A stretch of DNA of 64,000 nucleotides from Azotosporobacter soli (GCF_030542965.1 NZ_JAUAOA010000018.1:1-64000); one strand, 5' to 3'; counted from the first letter of the stretch, positions 1-8,799 are shown. Program-made: numbers and translations. The notes: generated by a model not told the origin, from the sequence alone.

Positions 1-61
1 TGAACTGCACCCCCAAAGTTAGACAGTATAGTATACTGAAAATAACTTTGGGGGTGATTTT

Positions 62-409
62 ATGCCAAAAGGGATACCGAATCAAAAATACACTGGGGAA
101 TTTAAACTAAATGTTGTAGAAACAATGCATCGAGAGAAATTAAGTTATCGCGAGATAGCACTGCAATTTGGTATAAGTAGTCACAAGCGTGTCTCCAACT
201 GGGAACGAATCTATCTGGAAGAGGGACCTGAGGGACTTTTCATAGAACGTCGAGGGCGTGGAAGCAAAGGTCGTCCTATCGGGTTACCAAAAAAAACAGA
301 AGAAGACTTACTTGCTGAAGTCCAACGGCTGCGAGCGGAGAATGCCTATTTAAAAAAGTTGAAGGCCTTGGTTCTAGAAGAGGAACGCCAAAGCAAAAGG
401 CGCAAGTGA
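62..409 (+). CDS. IS3-family transposase OrfA (helix-turn-helix protein)
   Basis: This 115-residue protein has an N-terminal helix-turn-helix region (about residues 10-55, around SYREIALQFGI and VSNWERIYLEEG) that would bind the inverted repeats. A basic linker and a C-terminal leucine-rich helix (LLAEVQRLRAENAYLKKL) of the kind used for OrfA/OrfAB multimerisation follow. Length and architecture are typical of IS3/IS150 OrfA. It begins at an ATG 16 bases after the GGGGGTGA stretch and overlaps orfB at GTGA (406-409), where the orfB GTG start overlaps the orfA TGA stop. A slippery heptamer lies inside its 3' part. Confidence 0.93.
   Translation: MPKGIPNQKYTGEFKLNVVETMHREKLSYREIALQFGISSHKRVSNWERIYLEEGPEGLFIERRGRGSKGRPIGLPKKTEEDLLAEVQRLRAENAYLKKLKALVLEEERQSKRRK
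352..358 (+). promoter_or_regulatory. Programmed -1 ribosomal frameshift heptamer A-AAA-AAG
   Basis: In the orfA frame the codons read TTA-AAA-AAG, so the heptamer A AAA AAG is in the correct phase for a -1 slip. After slippage the frame runs without a stop through codons VEGLGSRRG and on into orfB. This would produce the OrfAB fusion, the active transposase in IS3 elements. The signal and open frame are seen directly; use of the site is inferred from the family. Confidence 0.8.
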
Positions 410-1248
410 TTTGGGAACTGAGGCATGAACATAAGATTTCTCTGCTGCTTGAAGTATCCAGTCTGCCGCGCGCTACCTATTACTATTATGCGAAAAAAAG
501 TACGGCAGTTGATAAGTATAGCGCGGTTAAAGAACAGATTACTGCAATCTACACGGAAAACAAAGGTCGCTATGGCTATCGACGTATCACGAATGAACTG
601 CACAATCGCGGATATGTCATTAACCATAAGACAGTACAACGGTTGATGAAAGAACAGGGTATCGTCTGTCGGGTTCGGATGAAAAGATATTGCTCCTACA
701 AGGGCGAGGTTGGCAAAATAGCTTTCAATCTTCTCGAACGGAATTTCGAGGCTGCAAAACCGAATCAGAAGTGGGTTACTGACGTTACAGAGTTCAAGTT
801 ATTTGGGCAGAAGCTGTATCTGTCACCGATACTGGATCTATGCAGTCGTGACATTGTCAGCTATGTTATTTCAGATCGCCCGGCACTCTCTATGGCACTG
901 CGTATGCTGGATAAAGCATTTGCCAAGATTCCAAACAACTCGAATCTCATTCTTCACTCAGATCAAGGCTGGCAATACCAACACAAACGCTATCGGCACG
1001 CACTCAAAGAAAAGGGCATTTCCCAAAGTATGAGCCGAAAAGGGAACTGTCTGGATAATGCCGTTATGGAAAACTTCTTCGGAATACTAAAGAGTGAACT
1101 TCTGTATCTACAGGAGTTTGACTCAGTTGAACATTTCAAGTCGGAGTTGATCGATTATCTCGACTACTACAACAACCGACGCATCAAGACAAAGTTAAAG
1201 GGTTTGCCACCCGCTCTACACAGGCAGCAAACCCTTATGGCTGCTTAA
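406..1248 (+). CDS. IS3-family transposase OrfB (DDE integrase catalytic subunit)
   Basis: This 280-residue protein has an N-terminal HTH_21-type segment (about residues 50-80, YGYRRITNELHNRGY) followed by an rve/DDE integrase core. The acidic triad is recognisable: Asp in WVTDVTEFK, Asp in LHSDQGWQYQ, and Glu in CLDNAVMENFFG. The C-terminal YYNNRRIKTKLKGLPP motif is typical of IS150-like OrfB. Its GTG start overlaps the orfA stop, and it is probably made mainly as the C-terminal part of the frameshifted OrfAB fusion. It shows no internal stop or truncation. Confidence 0.95.
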   Translation: MIWELRHEHKISLLLEVSSLPRATYYYYAKKSTAVDKYSAVKEQITAIYTENKGRYGYRRITNELHNRGYVINHKTVQRLMKEQGIVCRVRMKRYCSYKGEVGKIAFNLLERNFEAAKPNQKWVTDVTEFKLFGQKLYLSPILDLCSRDIVSYVISDRPALSMALRMLDKAFAKIPNNSNLILHSDQGWQYQHKRYRHALKEKGISQSMSRKGNCLDNAVMENFFGILKSELLYLQEFDSVEHFKSELIDYLDYYNNRRIKTKLKGLPPALHRQQTLMAA

Positions 1249-1313
1249 AATAAATAGTTGTCTAACTTTTTGGGGTCACTTCAATTTGCCGGGACTTTTT
1301 TTGACGGAAAAAA

Positions 1314-2192
1314 TCATTTCCGCTGCCAAGCGCCGCTGCCTAAGCTGACGCCTGAGAGAACCAGGAAAAGAGCGGCGATATGATGCCAGCCGAGCGGTTC
1401 GTAGAGAAAGAGTGCCGAAGCGAAGATTCCGGCAATGGGAATGCCGTTTTGAAAGAGCGAGGTGTTGGAAGCGCCGATGCGTTGAATGCCCCGGTTCCAA
1501 AGGTAACCTCCCAGCGCGGTGCTGCCGAAGCTGGAAATCAGCAGCATGATTAGCGGCCAGGCGTCCTTGATATTGCCGTAGCTCCAAGCATCACCGCTGC
1601 AGAGCGTTAAGAAGATGAGACCGGCGGCGGCCAATGGATGACTATAGGCGGTGACAATCAGCGGTGAGACGAGGGTGGTGGCTTTTTTTACGCAGAGATA
1701 ACCAAGGACGGCGGCTAGGGTGGCTGCAAAAATTAACGCGTCGCCAAATGGCGTGGCGATCGAATGCGTGTTGCCGGAAACGACCAGCAATACGCCGCAG
1801 AAACCGAGAATAATGCCGATGATTTTGGCGGCGGACAACGGCTCGGCGGCGTAGCGGCTGGCCAGTAAAGCTGTCACCAGTGGATTCAAGCCGAGCAATA
1901 AGGAGGCGTGCGTTGCGCTGGTATTGGCCAGACCGAAGGCGAGAAAAAGTTGATGGACTAAAATCGAAAAAAAGGCGACGCCGATAATCGGCCACCAGGC
2001 GCGGCGCGGTACCGCCAGCTGCGATGAGCGGAGAATGGCTGGCAAAAGGCTGAACGCTGCCAGAGCCATGCGGATCGTCGCGAGCGCCAACGGCGGAAAA
2101 TAGCCGAGCAGGTATTTAATCATCACGACGTTGACGCCCCAAAGGATGACGACAAACGTTAAAATAGCATAAGTCATACGATGTTGTTTCAT
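1314..2192 (-). CDS. EamA/DMT-superfamily permease
   Basis: This 292-residue integral membrane protein has about ten hydrophobic segments arranged as two EamA repeats (about residues 8-138 and 150-285). The N-terminal signature ILWGVNVVMIKYLLGYFPP is typical of EamA exporters, which move amino acids or other small metabolites; the substrate cannot be told from sequence. It is the last gene of a minus-strand run with two DUF606-type DMT proteins upstream (20 bases to the next gene), so an operon is likely. Its stop lies 31 bases from the IS right end, so transcription may once have continued into sequence now displaced by the IS. Confidence 0.88.
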   Translation of the reverse strand: MKQHRMTYAILTFVVILWGVNVVMIKYLLGYFPPLALATIRMALAAFSLLPAILRSSQLAVPRRAWWPIIGVAFFSILVHQLFLAFGLANTSATHASLLLGLNPLVTALLASRYAAEPLSAAKIIGIILGFCGVLLVVSGNTHSIATPFGDALIFAATLAAVLGYLCVKKATTLVSPLIVTAYSHPLAAAGLIFLTLCSGDAWSYGNIKDAWPLIMLLISSFGSTALGGYLWNRGIQRIGASNTSLFQNGIPIAGIFASALFLYEPLGWHHIAALFLVLSGVSLGSGAWQRK

Positions 2193-2212
2193 GATAAGAC
2201 TCCGTTTCTGCG

Positions 2213-2668
2213 TTAGCGGGAAATGGCGCTTGCTTTAGCGCGCAGTGTGATATATTGGTTCAGCAAGAGGCCGCAGGCAATGAGCAGTCCGCCGAGTATG
2301 CGCGGCCATGGCAGCGGAAAGGCGCAGTAATAGTCAAGCAGCAGGCCGCCGATCCATTGGCCGAGGAATAACAGCAGCGAGGAAGCGAGCAGTGCGGTAC
2401 GCGGCAAGAGATGGTTGAGCGACATTACGACCAGCACGCCGATCAGGCCGCCGGTCAGCGTCCACCAAGGCAGTGCGGACAGTTCCGTAAACGGGTGGAG
2501 CGCTGCCGGAACGGCAAGGAATAAAAGCGCGGCGGCTGCGCTGCCGACGACATGGTTGATGAACGAGCCTTGCAGCGCACCGATTCGTCTGGCGAGCGAC
2601 AGATTAATCAGCCAGGAAAGGACGCCGATCGCGCCGCTGGCCAGACTGAGAAAAAGATAAGTCAGCAT
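2213..2668 (-). CDS. DMT-family small transporter (DUF606/YdcZ-like)
   Basis: This 151-residue, very hydrophobic protein has about five membrane segments, beginning LTYLFLSLASGAIGVLSWLINLSLARRIGALQGSF with the conserved N-H-V-G segment (NHVVGSAAAALLF). Length and pattern match DUF606 (YdcZ) proteins, which are half-size relatives of the EamA exporters and commonly occur as adjacent pairs. A second DUF606 gene lies 15 bases upstream, so the two probably form a heteromeric transporter. Substrate unknown. Confidence 0.82.
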   Translation of the reverse strand: MLTYLFLSLASGAIGVLSWLINLSLARRIGALQGSFINHVVGSAAAALLFLAVPAALHPFTELSALPWWTLTGGLIGVLVVMSLNHLLPRTALLASSLLLFLGQWIGGLLLDYYCAFPLPWPRILGGLLIACGLLLNQYITLRAKASAISR

Positions 2669-2683
2669 GCGGATAACTCCTTT

Positions 2684-3103
2684 CTAACCAAGACCAAGCA
2701 GGACGATTCCTGCCAAAATGAGAAGAAAACCCGGTAGATGGCGCACCGTCACCGCTTCGCGCGGTGAACCGCCGATCCCCCAATGCCCTGCCGCTGCCGC
2801 ACACAGGGTCTGTCCGGCGAGCGCTCCCGCCAGCGTCAGCGTCGCTCCGGCGAATTGCATACAAAAGCTGCTGAGTCCGACCATCATAACGCCTAGGAAA
2901 CCGGCGCTGTACAAGAACGGGTTGGCAGGAAAATTACGCAGCGGGCGGCGCAGTGCAAACAAGAGGGCGGCAGCGCATAGCGTGCCGAAAGCATGCACCC
3001 AAAACACGGTAAAATACAGATTGCTTCGCGCTGCCAACGTTCCGTTAATGGTCAGCATCGCGGCAGATAACAAGCCGATGCAAAAAAGAGCGCCGTAATG
3101 CAA
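2684..3103 (-). CDS. DMT-family small transporter (DUF606/YdcZ-like), second subunit
   Basis: This 139-residue protein has about five membrane segments and the DUF606 pattern (LTINGTLAARSNLYFTVFWVHAFGT, then an ALAGQTLCAAAAGHWG segment near residue 90). The best start is TTG at 3103, preceded on the minus strand by GGAGG with an eight-base spacer; no ATG fits better. It forms a pair with the DUF606 gene immediately downstream and sits between that gene and the YibE/F gene. The paired half-size architecture is known for the family; substrate is not visible. Confidence 0.78.
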   Translation of the reverse strand: MHYGALFCIGLLSAAMLTINGTLAARSNLYFTVFWVHAFGTLCAAALLFALRRPLRNFPANPFLYSAGFLGVMMVGLSSFCMQFAGATLTLAGALAGQTLCAAAAGHWGIGGSPREAVTVRHLPGFLLILAGIVLLGLG

Positions 3104-3126
3104 AATGATCGCCTCCTAGAGCAGCA

Positions 3127-4236
3127 TTACTGGTTTTTATTTTCCTGGTGAAACAGCCAGGCGGAAATTAAAGCGGTCAGCGGGATCGAGCAAATGAGGC
3201 CGATACTGCCGGTCAGCGCGCGTGCGACCTCTGTGGCGATCAGACTGAGATTGAAGATCTTCAGCGGTGAGACCTGAGGTTGCGACATAATCAAAAGGAC
3301 AAGCGGCAGTGAACTGCCGACATAGGCGAGGATCAGCGTGTTGGACATCGTACCCATGATGTCGCGGCCGACGTTCATGCCGGAGATAAAGAGCTGCTTG
3401 CGACTGATTTCAGGATGGGCGGCGGAGACTTCGCGCAGCGACGAAGCGATAGAAATCGAAACGTCCATTACTGCGCCAAGTGCGCCGAATACCATGCCGG
3501 AAAAAAGAATGCCCTGAAAATCGACTTGGGATAAGGTCGCTGCTTTGAGCAGCATTGCTTCTTCACTGTCGAGGCCGGTCAAGTGCATCAATTTAACGCT
3601 GGCGGCTGACAGGAGTCCGGCAATAATTACGCCGCTCATCGAACCAAGCAATGCCGCGACCGTCTTACGCGACCAGCCGCTGATCGGCAGATGGGTGAGG
3701 ACTGCGATTACCGCGCAGACGCTGACGGTAAGCGCGGCTAAATTCCAAGAGCCTGAAAGGACCTGGCCGATGTAAAATTTGAAGATGATCAGCAGCGAAA
3801 CGCCGATCACGATGACCGATTTCAAACCGACGATGCGAGCGAATACCAAGAGCACCAGGACGAATAATCCGACCAGATAATAGATATAGTCGAGACGGTC
3901 AAAGTCGCTGATGTTGTAAGCGGTCTTGCCGAAATCATGGCTGACTGCGACAATGACCTTATCGCCGGGCTCTACCTTCATCTCATAGGCCGATTTGCCG
4001 GAGACGTAATTGATCGTGTCGATTTCCTTGCCGATGTCCGGTCCGCTGGTCAGGCGAAAGTGGACCATCATGCCCTCGCCAAGCGCCGCTTTTTTCTGCG
4101 CGGAAAGTTCGAGCGGCGTGACGCTCAGTACAAGACCTTTTTCATATTCGATGGCTGGCGCCGCAGGAGCGGCTTCGGCCGAAATGGAAAACGACAGGCT
4201 GAGCAGTAACAGCAAAAAGAGCGATAAACGTTTCAA
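3127..4236 (-). CDS. YibE/F family membrane protein
   Basis: This 369-residue protein begins with a signal-peptide-like segment (KRLSLFLLLLLSLSFSISAEA). A roughly 80-residue extracytoplasmic beta-rich region follows (about residues 28-105, with KVIVAVSHDFGKTAYNISDF), then seven or so membrane segments. The membrane part contains the YibE/F core (GALGAVMDVSISIASSLREVSAAHPE and NVGRDIMGTMSNTLILAYVGSSLP). Family function is not established; members are common in Firmicutes. It is the first gene of the four-gene minus-strand run, with a GAGGAATT-type ribosome binding site. Confidence 0.87.
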   Translation of the reverse strand: MKRLSLFLLLLLSLSFSISAEAAPAAPAIEYEKGLVLSVTPLELSAQKKAALGEGMMVHFRLTSGPDIGKEIDTINYVSGKSAYEMKVEPGDKVIVAVSHDFGKTAYNISDFDRLDYIYYLVGLFVLVLLVFARIVGLKSVIVIGVSLLIIFKFYIGQVLSGSWNLAALTVSVCAVIAVLTHLPISGWSRKTVAALLGSMSGVIIAGLLSAASVKLMHLTGLDSEEAMLLKAATLSQVDFQGILFSGMVFGALGAVMDVSISIASSLREVSAAHPEISRKQLFISGMNVGRDIMGTMSNTLILAYVGSSLPLVLLIMSQPQVSPLKIFNLSLIATEVARALTGSIGLICSIPLTALISAWLFHQENKNQ

Positions 4237-4405
4237 AATGGAATTCCTCCTTAGTCAAGATGGTTGCAATGCCTTTTTATCATAGCATATCAGGCTTTAG
4301 GTTCCTATGCTTTCGGCGATTTTTGCCGAGGGTGCTGACAACGCGCTAAAATCGTGGTAAGGTATGGACTATGAGATTTATCTCACGTAAGGAGGTGAGC
4401 AGAGA

Positions 4406-5101
4406 ATGAAAGAACTTACGGTTACGTATCTGGAACATAGCGGTTTTGCTGTGCGCTGCGCTGACGATCTGCTGGTGTTTGATTATTTTCGCGATCCGGC
4501 CGAACGACTGCCCGTGCTGATTGAAAAGGCGAAGCGGATTTTGTTTTTTAGCTCGCATGCGCATAGCGACCACTTTGTCGCCACGATCGGCAATTGGCAA
4601 AATCAGGTGCGCGCCTATATTTTAAGTGAAGACATTCATGCGGTTAGCGGTATGGGCAGCGTAGCGCATGAAAAAATCATTTACTGCAAGCCGTACCAAC
4701 GGATTGCGCTCGACGACCTAACGATAGAGACGTATGGCTCGACGGATGCAGGCGTTTCGTTTTGCGTTGCACTAAACGGCTGGCGCATTTTTCACGCCGG
4801 GGATCTGAACCGCTGGCACTGGACCGGCGATACGCCCGCCAATCGTAAGCAAGCGGATGCTGCATGGCGTCGCGAACTGGCGAAAGTGGCCGGTTTAACG
4901 ATGGATTTGGCTTTTTTTCCCGTTGATCAGCGTCTGGGTGAGTACCGGGCGGCCGGCGTGAAGGAGTTTTGCGATCAGGTCAGGGTAAAGCAACTGGTTA
5001 CGATGCACAGCAACGGTGCGCCGTGGCAGCCGCCGTTTGATTTTCCCGTTCCGGTCTGGAGTCCATTGCATGCCGGAGAAGAATTTGTCATGCAAAGATA
5101 A
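4406..5101 (+). CDS. MBL-fold metallo-hydrolase
   Basis: This 231-residue protein carries the metallo-beta-lactamase motif HAHSDHF (about residues 51-57), a later FHAGDLNRWHW segment (about residue 130) supplying a further metal-binding Asp, and a C-terminal TMHSNGAPW histidine. These resemble the UPF0173/L-ascorbate-6-phosphate-lactonase-like branch that binds two metal ions. The start is set by AAGGAGGTGAG ten bases upstream of the ATG. The gene is followed 26 bases later by the cyclophilin lipoprotein gene in the same direction. Substrate is unknown. Confidence 0.85.
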   Translation: MKELTVTYLEHSGFAVRCADDLLVFDYFRDPAERLPVLIEKAKRILFFSSHAHSDHFVATIGNWQNQVRAYILSEDIHAVSGMGSVAHEKIIYCKPYQRIALDDLTIETYGSTDAGVSFCVALNGWRIFHAGDLNRWHWTGDTPANRKQADAAWRRELAKVAGLTMDLAFFPVDQRLGEYRAAGVKEFCDQVRVKQLVTMHSNGAPWQPPFDFPVPVWSPLHAGEEFVMQR

Positions 5102-5127
5102 AATGAGGATGAAGAAAGAGGTTTTTT

Positions 5128-5739
5128 ATGAGAAAAAATGGAACTGTGTTGCTGACATTACTAGCTATAGTTCTCTTGGTTTTGACCGCGGGCTGCGCTG
5201 GCGTGCCGTCCCAACCGGCAAAGCCTGATAAACCGGTTGAACAGGCTCCTGTGCAAACGCCAAGCGGTAAGAACCCGATCGCGGTATTTGAAACGTCGAA
5301 GGGAACGTTCAAGGTGGAATTGAATGCCGATAAAGCGCCGCAAACGGTGAACAATTTTGTCTCGCTGAGCCGCAAAGGCTTTTATGACGGACTCATTTTT
5401 CACCGCGTCATCGACGGTTTCATGATCCAGGGCGGCGATCCGAAAGGCAATGGTACCGGCGGACCTGGTTACAGTATTCCGGACGAGTTCAGCAAGGACC
5501 TGCGCCATTCGGGGGCGGGTATCCTGTCGATGGCGAATGCCGGACCGAACAGCGGCGGCTCGCAGTTTTTCATCACGCTGGCTCCCACGCCTTGGCTGGA
5601 CGGCAAACATGCGGTATTCGGCAATGTGAGCGAAGGTCTCGATGTGGTAAAAATGATCGGCAAGGCGAAAACCGGGCCGCAGGACAAACCGGTTGAAGAT
5701 ATCGTGATTAAGAAAATAACGATTCAAGAAACGCCCTGA
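5128..5739 (+). CDS. Peptidyl-prolyl cis-trans isomerase, cyclophilin type, lipoprotein
   Basis: The 203-residue protein starts with a lipoprotein signal peptide ending in the lipobox LTAGC (Cys23), then a Pro-rich linker and a cyclophilin domain (about residues 47-200). Cyclophilin hallmarks are present: [35 protein letters not shown] and [10 protein letters not shown]. It should catalyse proline isomerisation during folding of exported proteins while anchored at the membrane. Its TGA stop overlaps the ATG of the following GIY-YIG gene by one base, so the two are translationally coupled. Confidence 0.95.
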   Translation: MRKNGTVLLTLLAIVLLVLTAGCAGVPSQPAKPDKPVEQAPVQTPSGKNPIAVFETSKGTFKVELNADKAPQTVNNFVSLSRKGFYDGLIFHRVIDGFMIQGGDPKGNGTGGPGYSIPDEFSKDLRHSGAGILSMANAGPNSGGSQFFITLAPTPWLDGKHAVFGNVSEGLDVVKMIGKAKTGPQDKPVEDIVIKKITIQETP

Positions 5740-5996
5740 TGACCGCTTACACCTATTTGCTGCGCTGCCGGGACGGCAGCCTGTACGGTGGTTGGACGAC
5801 GGATCTGGAGAGTCGTATTGCAGCGCATAACCAAGGCAACGGCGCAAAATATACCCGCGGTCGCGGGCCGGTCACGCTCGCATATCACGAAGAATTTGAC
5901 ACGAAGCAGGCCGCGCAGGCCAGGGAATATGCAATTAAAAGGTTGACGAAACGCGAAAAGGAAGCTTTGGCGGCTGCCTATGCGAAAAAGGAGTAG
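5739..5996 (+). CDS. GIY-YIG nuclease-superfamily protein (UPF0213/YhbQ-like)
   Basis: This 85-residue protein is a stand-alone GIY-YIG domain. The signature appears as YTYLLRCRDGSLYGGWT, followed by the conserved Arg (LESRIAAHNQG), GAKYTRGRGPV and the Glu-containing AREYAIKRLTKREK. It is the standard length for the UPF0213 family, whose exact cellular role is not settled although nuclease activity has been reported for relatives. Its ATG overlaps the stop of the cyclophilin gene, and an intrinsic terminator begins at its stop codon. Confidence 0.93.
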   Translation: MTAYTYLLRCRDGSLYGGWTTDLESRIAAHNQGNGAKYTRGRGPVTLAYHEEFDTKQAAQAREYAIKRLTKREKEALAAAYAKKE

Positions 5997-6020
5997 TTCC
6001 TCTTGGAACTGCTCCTTTTT
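5985..6020 (+). terminator. Intrinsic terminator after the GIY-YIG gene
   Basis: The arms AAGGAGTAGTTCC and GGAACTGCTCCTT form a hairpin with a short TCTT loop and a T-run on the plus strand. The left arm overlaps the stop codon of the preceding gene. Confidence 0.85.
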
Positions 6021-6086
6021 CTCGGATAGAGGAATTTTGCCAAAAGAGACGGAAATAGTAGAGAAATGCAGTGAAGGAGCAAAGCA

Positions 6087-7754
6087 GTGAAGAGCAGAGA
6101 AATGAAACGACGAAGCGTAAAAATGATATATGCAGCCATAATAATTTTTAGTTTGATGGTTTCGATCGTATCGGCAGCGGAGCAAGAAGACAGCGTGGAA
6201 GCACGACTGTACAGCATGTCGCTCGAGCAAAAGGTCGGGCAGCTGATGATCGGCTTTTTCCGTGGCCCGGTTCTTTCTGACGAATTGGCAAAGCGGCTGG
6301 AGACGCTTCACCTTGGCGGCGTGATTTTATATGGCGTCAGCGGCAATGTGGAAAATCCGCGGCAAATTGTTGCACTAACGGATTCGCTGCAGCTGCAGAT
6401 GCGCACGCAGGGCGATGTGCCGCTTTTTATCTCGATCGACCAGGAAGGCGGCAGGGTGACACGATTGACGCAGGGAGTAACGGTCTTTCCAGGCAATATG
6501 GCGCTGGGAGCGACCGGCAGTGAAGAACTCGCGGCTAAGACCGCACAGGTGATAGCGCGTGAGCTGCATAGCATCGGCATTAACATGAACTTTGCGCCGG
6601 TCGTCGATGTGAACAGCAATCCGGCTAATCCGGTGATCGGCATTCGTTCGTTCGGATCGGACCCGAAGCTGGTCGCGAGACTGGGAACGGCAATGCTTGC
6701 GCCTTATCGCAACGAGCAGGTCCTTTGCGTGGCCAAACATTTTCCAGGACACGGCGATACGGCGGTCGATTCGCATCTCGGACTGCCATTGGCCGGACAG
6801 ACGCGCGCTGAGTTGGAAGAGACGGCGTTGTACCCGTTCCGTCAAATGATCCGATCCGGCGTTCCGGCAGTCATGACTGCGCACGTCGTCGTACCGGCGC
6901 TCGATGAAAGCGGTCTGCCGGCGACGCTTTCGCCGACGGTCGTCGGTTTATTGCGCCGGGAAATAGGCAGCGGCCTGATCATAACCGATTCGCTCAGCAT
7001 GGGGGCGATTGACCAGCGCTGGGGCATGGAGGAGGCGGCGGTGCAGGCCTTTCTGGCCGGCGCGGATTTGCTGCTCTTTGGCGCAGATACCGGACATGAA
7101 CCGGCCGAACAGGCGGCGATTCATCGTGCGCTTTTGGCTGCGTTAAAAAGCGGGCGAATAACAGAGAAGAGGCTGGATGAATCTGTGCGGCGCATCTTGC
7201 AGAGCAAGGAGCGCTACGGATTGTTAGATGCAGCGCCAAAGGCGGCCGATGAAGCGGCGTTGAAGGAATTGGCTTCGCCGGAGTATTTGGCGGTGGCGGA
7301 GGAAGTGGCGAAAGCCAGTATCACGCTGTTGCGTGACAAAAATCATTTGCTGCCTCTTGTGCAGGGCGGAAGTATTCCGCTGCTATGGCCGAAGGAGTAT
7401 AGCGCCGCCTTGCCGCCGCTTCTGGCGCAATGTCCGAATTTAAAACCCTGTTTGCTGCCGCTCAACGCGACAATTACTGATGTGCCGCTTGCGTTTCGTC
7501 AGGCGCCGTTGATCGTTGCCGGATCATACAATTTGTACCGTAACCGGCAGTGGCTCGAACTACTTAAAGCGCTGCCGCAGGAGCGTATGCTTATAGCGGC
7601 GATGGGCGTGCCGTATGACAGCGATTATCTGCCCGGCGTTTCAACATTTTTAGCGGTTTATGGCGATCAACCGGTGAGCGTTGCGGCGCTGGGTGCGGTA
7701 TTGGCGGGGCGTCAGGCCGCGCCTGGTCGTTTGCCGGTTGCGGCGGGAAAATAA
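6087..7754 (+). CDS. Glycoside hydrolase family 3, NagZ-like beta-N-acetylhexosaminidase
   Basis: This 555-residue protein has an N-terminal signal segment (KMIYAAIIIFSLMVSIVSAAE) and a GH3 catalytic domain (about residues 45-385). It shows the NagZ-type substrate and catalytic loop KHFPGHGDTAVDSHLGLP (about residue 214) and the nucleophile segment IITDSLSMGAI. A smaller C-terminal domain follows. The reaction is removal of N-acetylglucosamine from muropeptides during cell-wall turnover, here probably outside the cytoplasm. The start is GTG at 6087 with AAGGAG seven bases upstream; in-frame ATGs at 6102 and 6123 are alternatives. Confidence 0.93.
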   Translation: MKSREMKRRSVKMIYAAIIIFSLMVSIVSAAEQEDSVEARLYSMSLEQKVGQLMIGFFRGPVLSDELAKRLETLHLGGVILYGVSGNVENPRQIVALTDSLQLQMRTQGDVPLFISIDQEGGRVTRLTQGVTVFPGNMALGATGSEELAAKTAQVIARELHSIGINMNFAPVVDVNSNPANPVIGIRSFGSDPKLVARLGTAMLAPYRNEQVLCVAKHFPGHGDTAVDSHLGLPLAGQTRAELEETALYPFRQMIRSGVPAVMTAHVVVPALDESGLPATLSPTVVGLLRREIGSGLIITDSLSMGAIDQRWGMEEAAVQAFLAGADLLLFGADTGHEPAEQAAIHRALLAALKSGRITEKRLDESVRRILQSKERYGLLDAAPKAADEAALKELASPEYLAVAEEVAKASITLLRDKNHLLPLVQGGSIPLLWPKEYSAALPPLLAQCPNLKPCLLPLNATITDVPLAFRQAPLIVAGSYNLYRNRQWLELLKALPQERMLIAAMGVPYDSDYLPGVSTFLAVYGDQPVSVAALGAVLAGRQAAPGRLPVAAGK

Positions 7755-7833
7755 TCTGCCGGACAGGCAGGAGTTTCTCTCTCGGGTAGTAAATTAAGAA
7801 AGAAAGACGGCGTAAAGGTGGAGGGGACACAGG

Positions 7834-8730
7834 ATGGTGAATTGGACGCACAACAATGAATTTCTTGAGAATTTATATGATGGTGTCTACGGCGTCGATG
7901 ACAGCCGGACGATCTTGTTTTGGAACCGTGCGGCGGAAGAGCTGACCGGTTATAAGGCGACGGAGGTCATTGGCCGTTTTTGCTATGACGAAATATTGTC
8001 GCATCTCAATGAACGGGGCGAGCGGCTTTGCGGTAAATCGTGTCCGATGCTCAAGACGATGGCGGATCAGCTTGTACGTGAGGAGCAGGTTTTCCTGCGT
8101 CACAAACAGGGGCAGCAAATTGCGGTGAATATGCGCTTTATTCCGGCGACCGACGATCAGGGAAATGTCATCGGTGCGATGGCCTTATTCGTCAAATCCG
8201 GCACGCCGACGAATCCGAGTCAGATTAAAGAATTGATGCGTAAGGCTTTTCTCGATTCATTGACAGGCCTGGCAAATCGCGAGTATATGGAGAATAAGGT
8301 GCGTATGCTCCTAGCTTCGGAAAATGAACGCGGCAGCCGCTCCTTTAGCATGCTCTTCTTTCAGTTGGAAAACTTGCGCGAAGTCAATGATGAGTTTGGC
8401 ATGAGCGTAGGCAATGAAGTGCTGAAGATTATGGCCAAGACGATTGCAGAAAACATGGATGACGGCGATATCCTCAGCCGCTGGCAGGGCGGATTGTTCA
8501 TGCTGCTTTGCTACAAGAGTCAAAAGGGAATGCTACTGAATTGGGCGAACAAAGTGCGCGACTTGATCCAAACAGCCGGGCAAAAATACAAGGAGGAGCT
8601 TGAACTGGCGATTTGCGTGGGCGGTGCGATCGCGCATACCGGTGCGACGGAAGAATATTTATATAAGACGCTGGAAGAACAGATTAAAGCGAGCCGCCAT
8701 CAGGATAAAGGGCTTGAAATTGTAGGTTAA
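7834..8730 (+). CDS. PAS domain plus degenerate GGDEF domain protein
   Basis: A PAS domain (about residues 8-115) contains the Cys pattern RLCGKSCPMLKT often seen in PAS sensors. A GGDEF-type domain (about residues 130-295) follows, entered by the typical DSLTGLANREYMENKV. The catalytic signature is lost: where GGDEF is expected the protein reads RWQGGLFMLL. It should therefore not make cyclic di-GMP, although it could bind nucleotide or a partner. The protein is cytoplasmic with no membrane segment. It stands alone, with an RBS-like GGAGGGGAC just before its ATG. Confidence 0.88.
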   Translation: MVNWTHNNEFLENLYDGVYGVDDSRTILFWNRAAEELTGYKATEVIGRFCYDEILSHLNERGERLCGKSCPMLKTMADQLVREEQVFLRHKQGQQIAVNMRFIPATDDQGNVIGAMALFVKSGTPTNPSQIKELMRKAFLDSLTGLANREYMENKVRMLLASENERGSRSFSMLFFQLENLREVNDEFGMSVGNEVLKIMAKTIAENMDDGDILSRWQGGLFMLLCYKSQKGMLLNWANKVRDLIQTAGQKYKEELELAICVGGAIAHTGATEEYLYKTLEEQIKASRHQDKGLEIVG

Positions 8731-8799
8731 TGGTTTGCCTCTTATTCCGGATGTGGTAAAGTAGATAAGCGGGATAGGGTAGGAATAGGAGAAACAGGA

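Larger units (their letters stand above)
1..1283 (+). mobile_element. IS3-family insertion sequence (IS150-like), apparently complete
   Basis: The element carries overlapping orfA and orfB. Its ends are imperfect inverted repeats: the left end begins TGAACTGCACCCCCAAAG, and the reverse complement of the right end (about 1259-1283) begins TGAAGTGACCCCAAAAAG, both continuing into TTAGACA. IS3 elements typically end in 5'-TG...CA-3', as here. Both ORFs are intact and a frameshift signal is present, so the copy could be active. The left flank lies outside the window, so a target-site duplication cannot be tested. The window starts exactly at the element's outer end, which often happens when an assembly breaks at a repeated IS. 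Confidence 0.93.
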
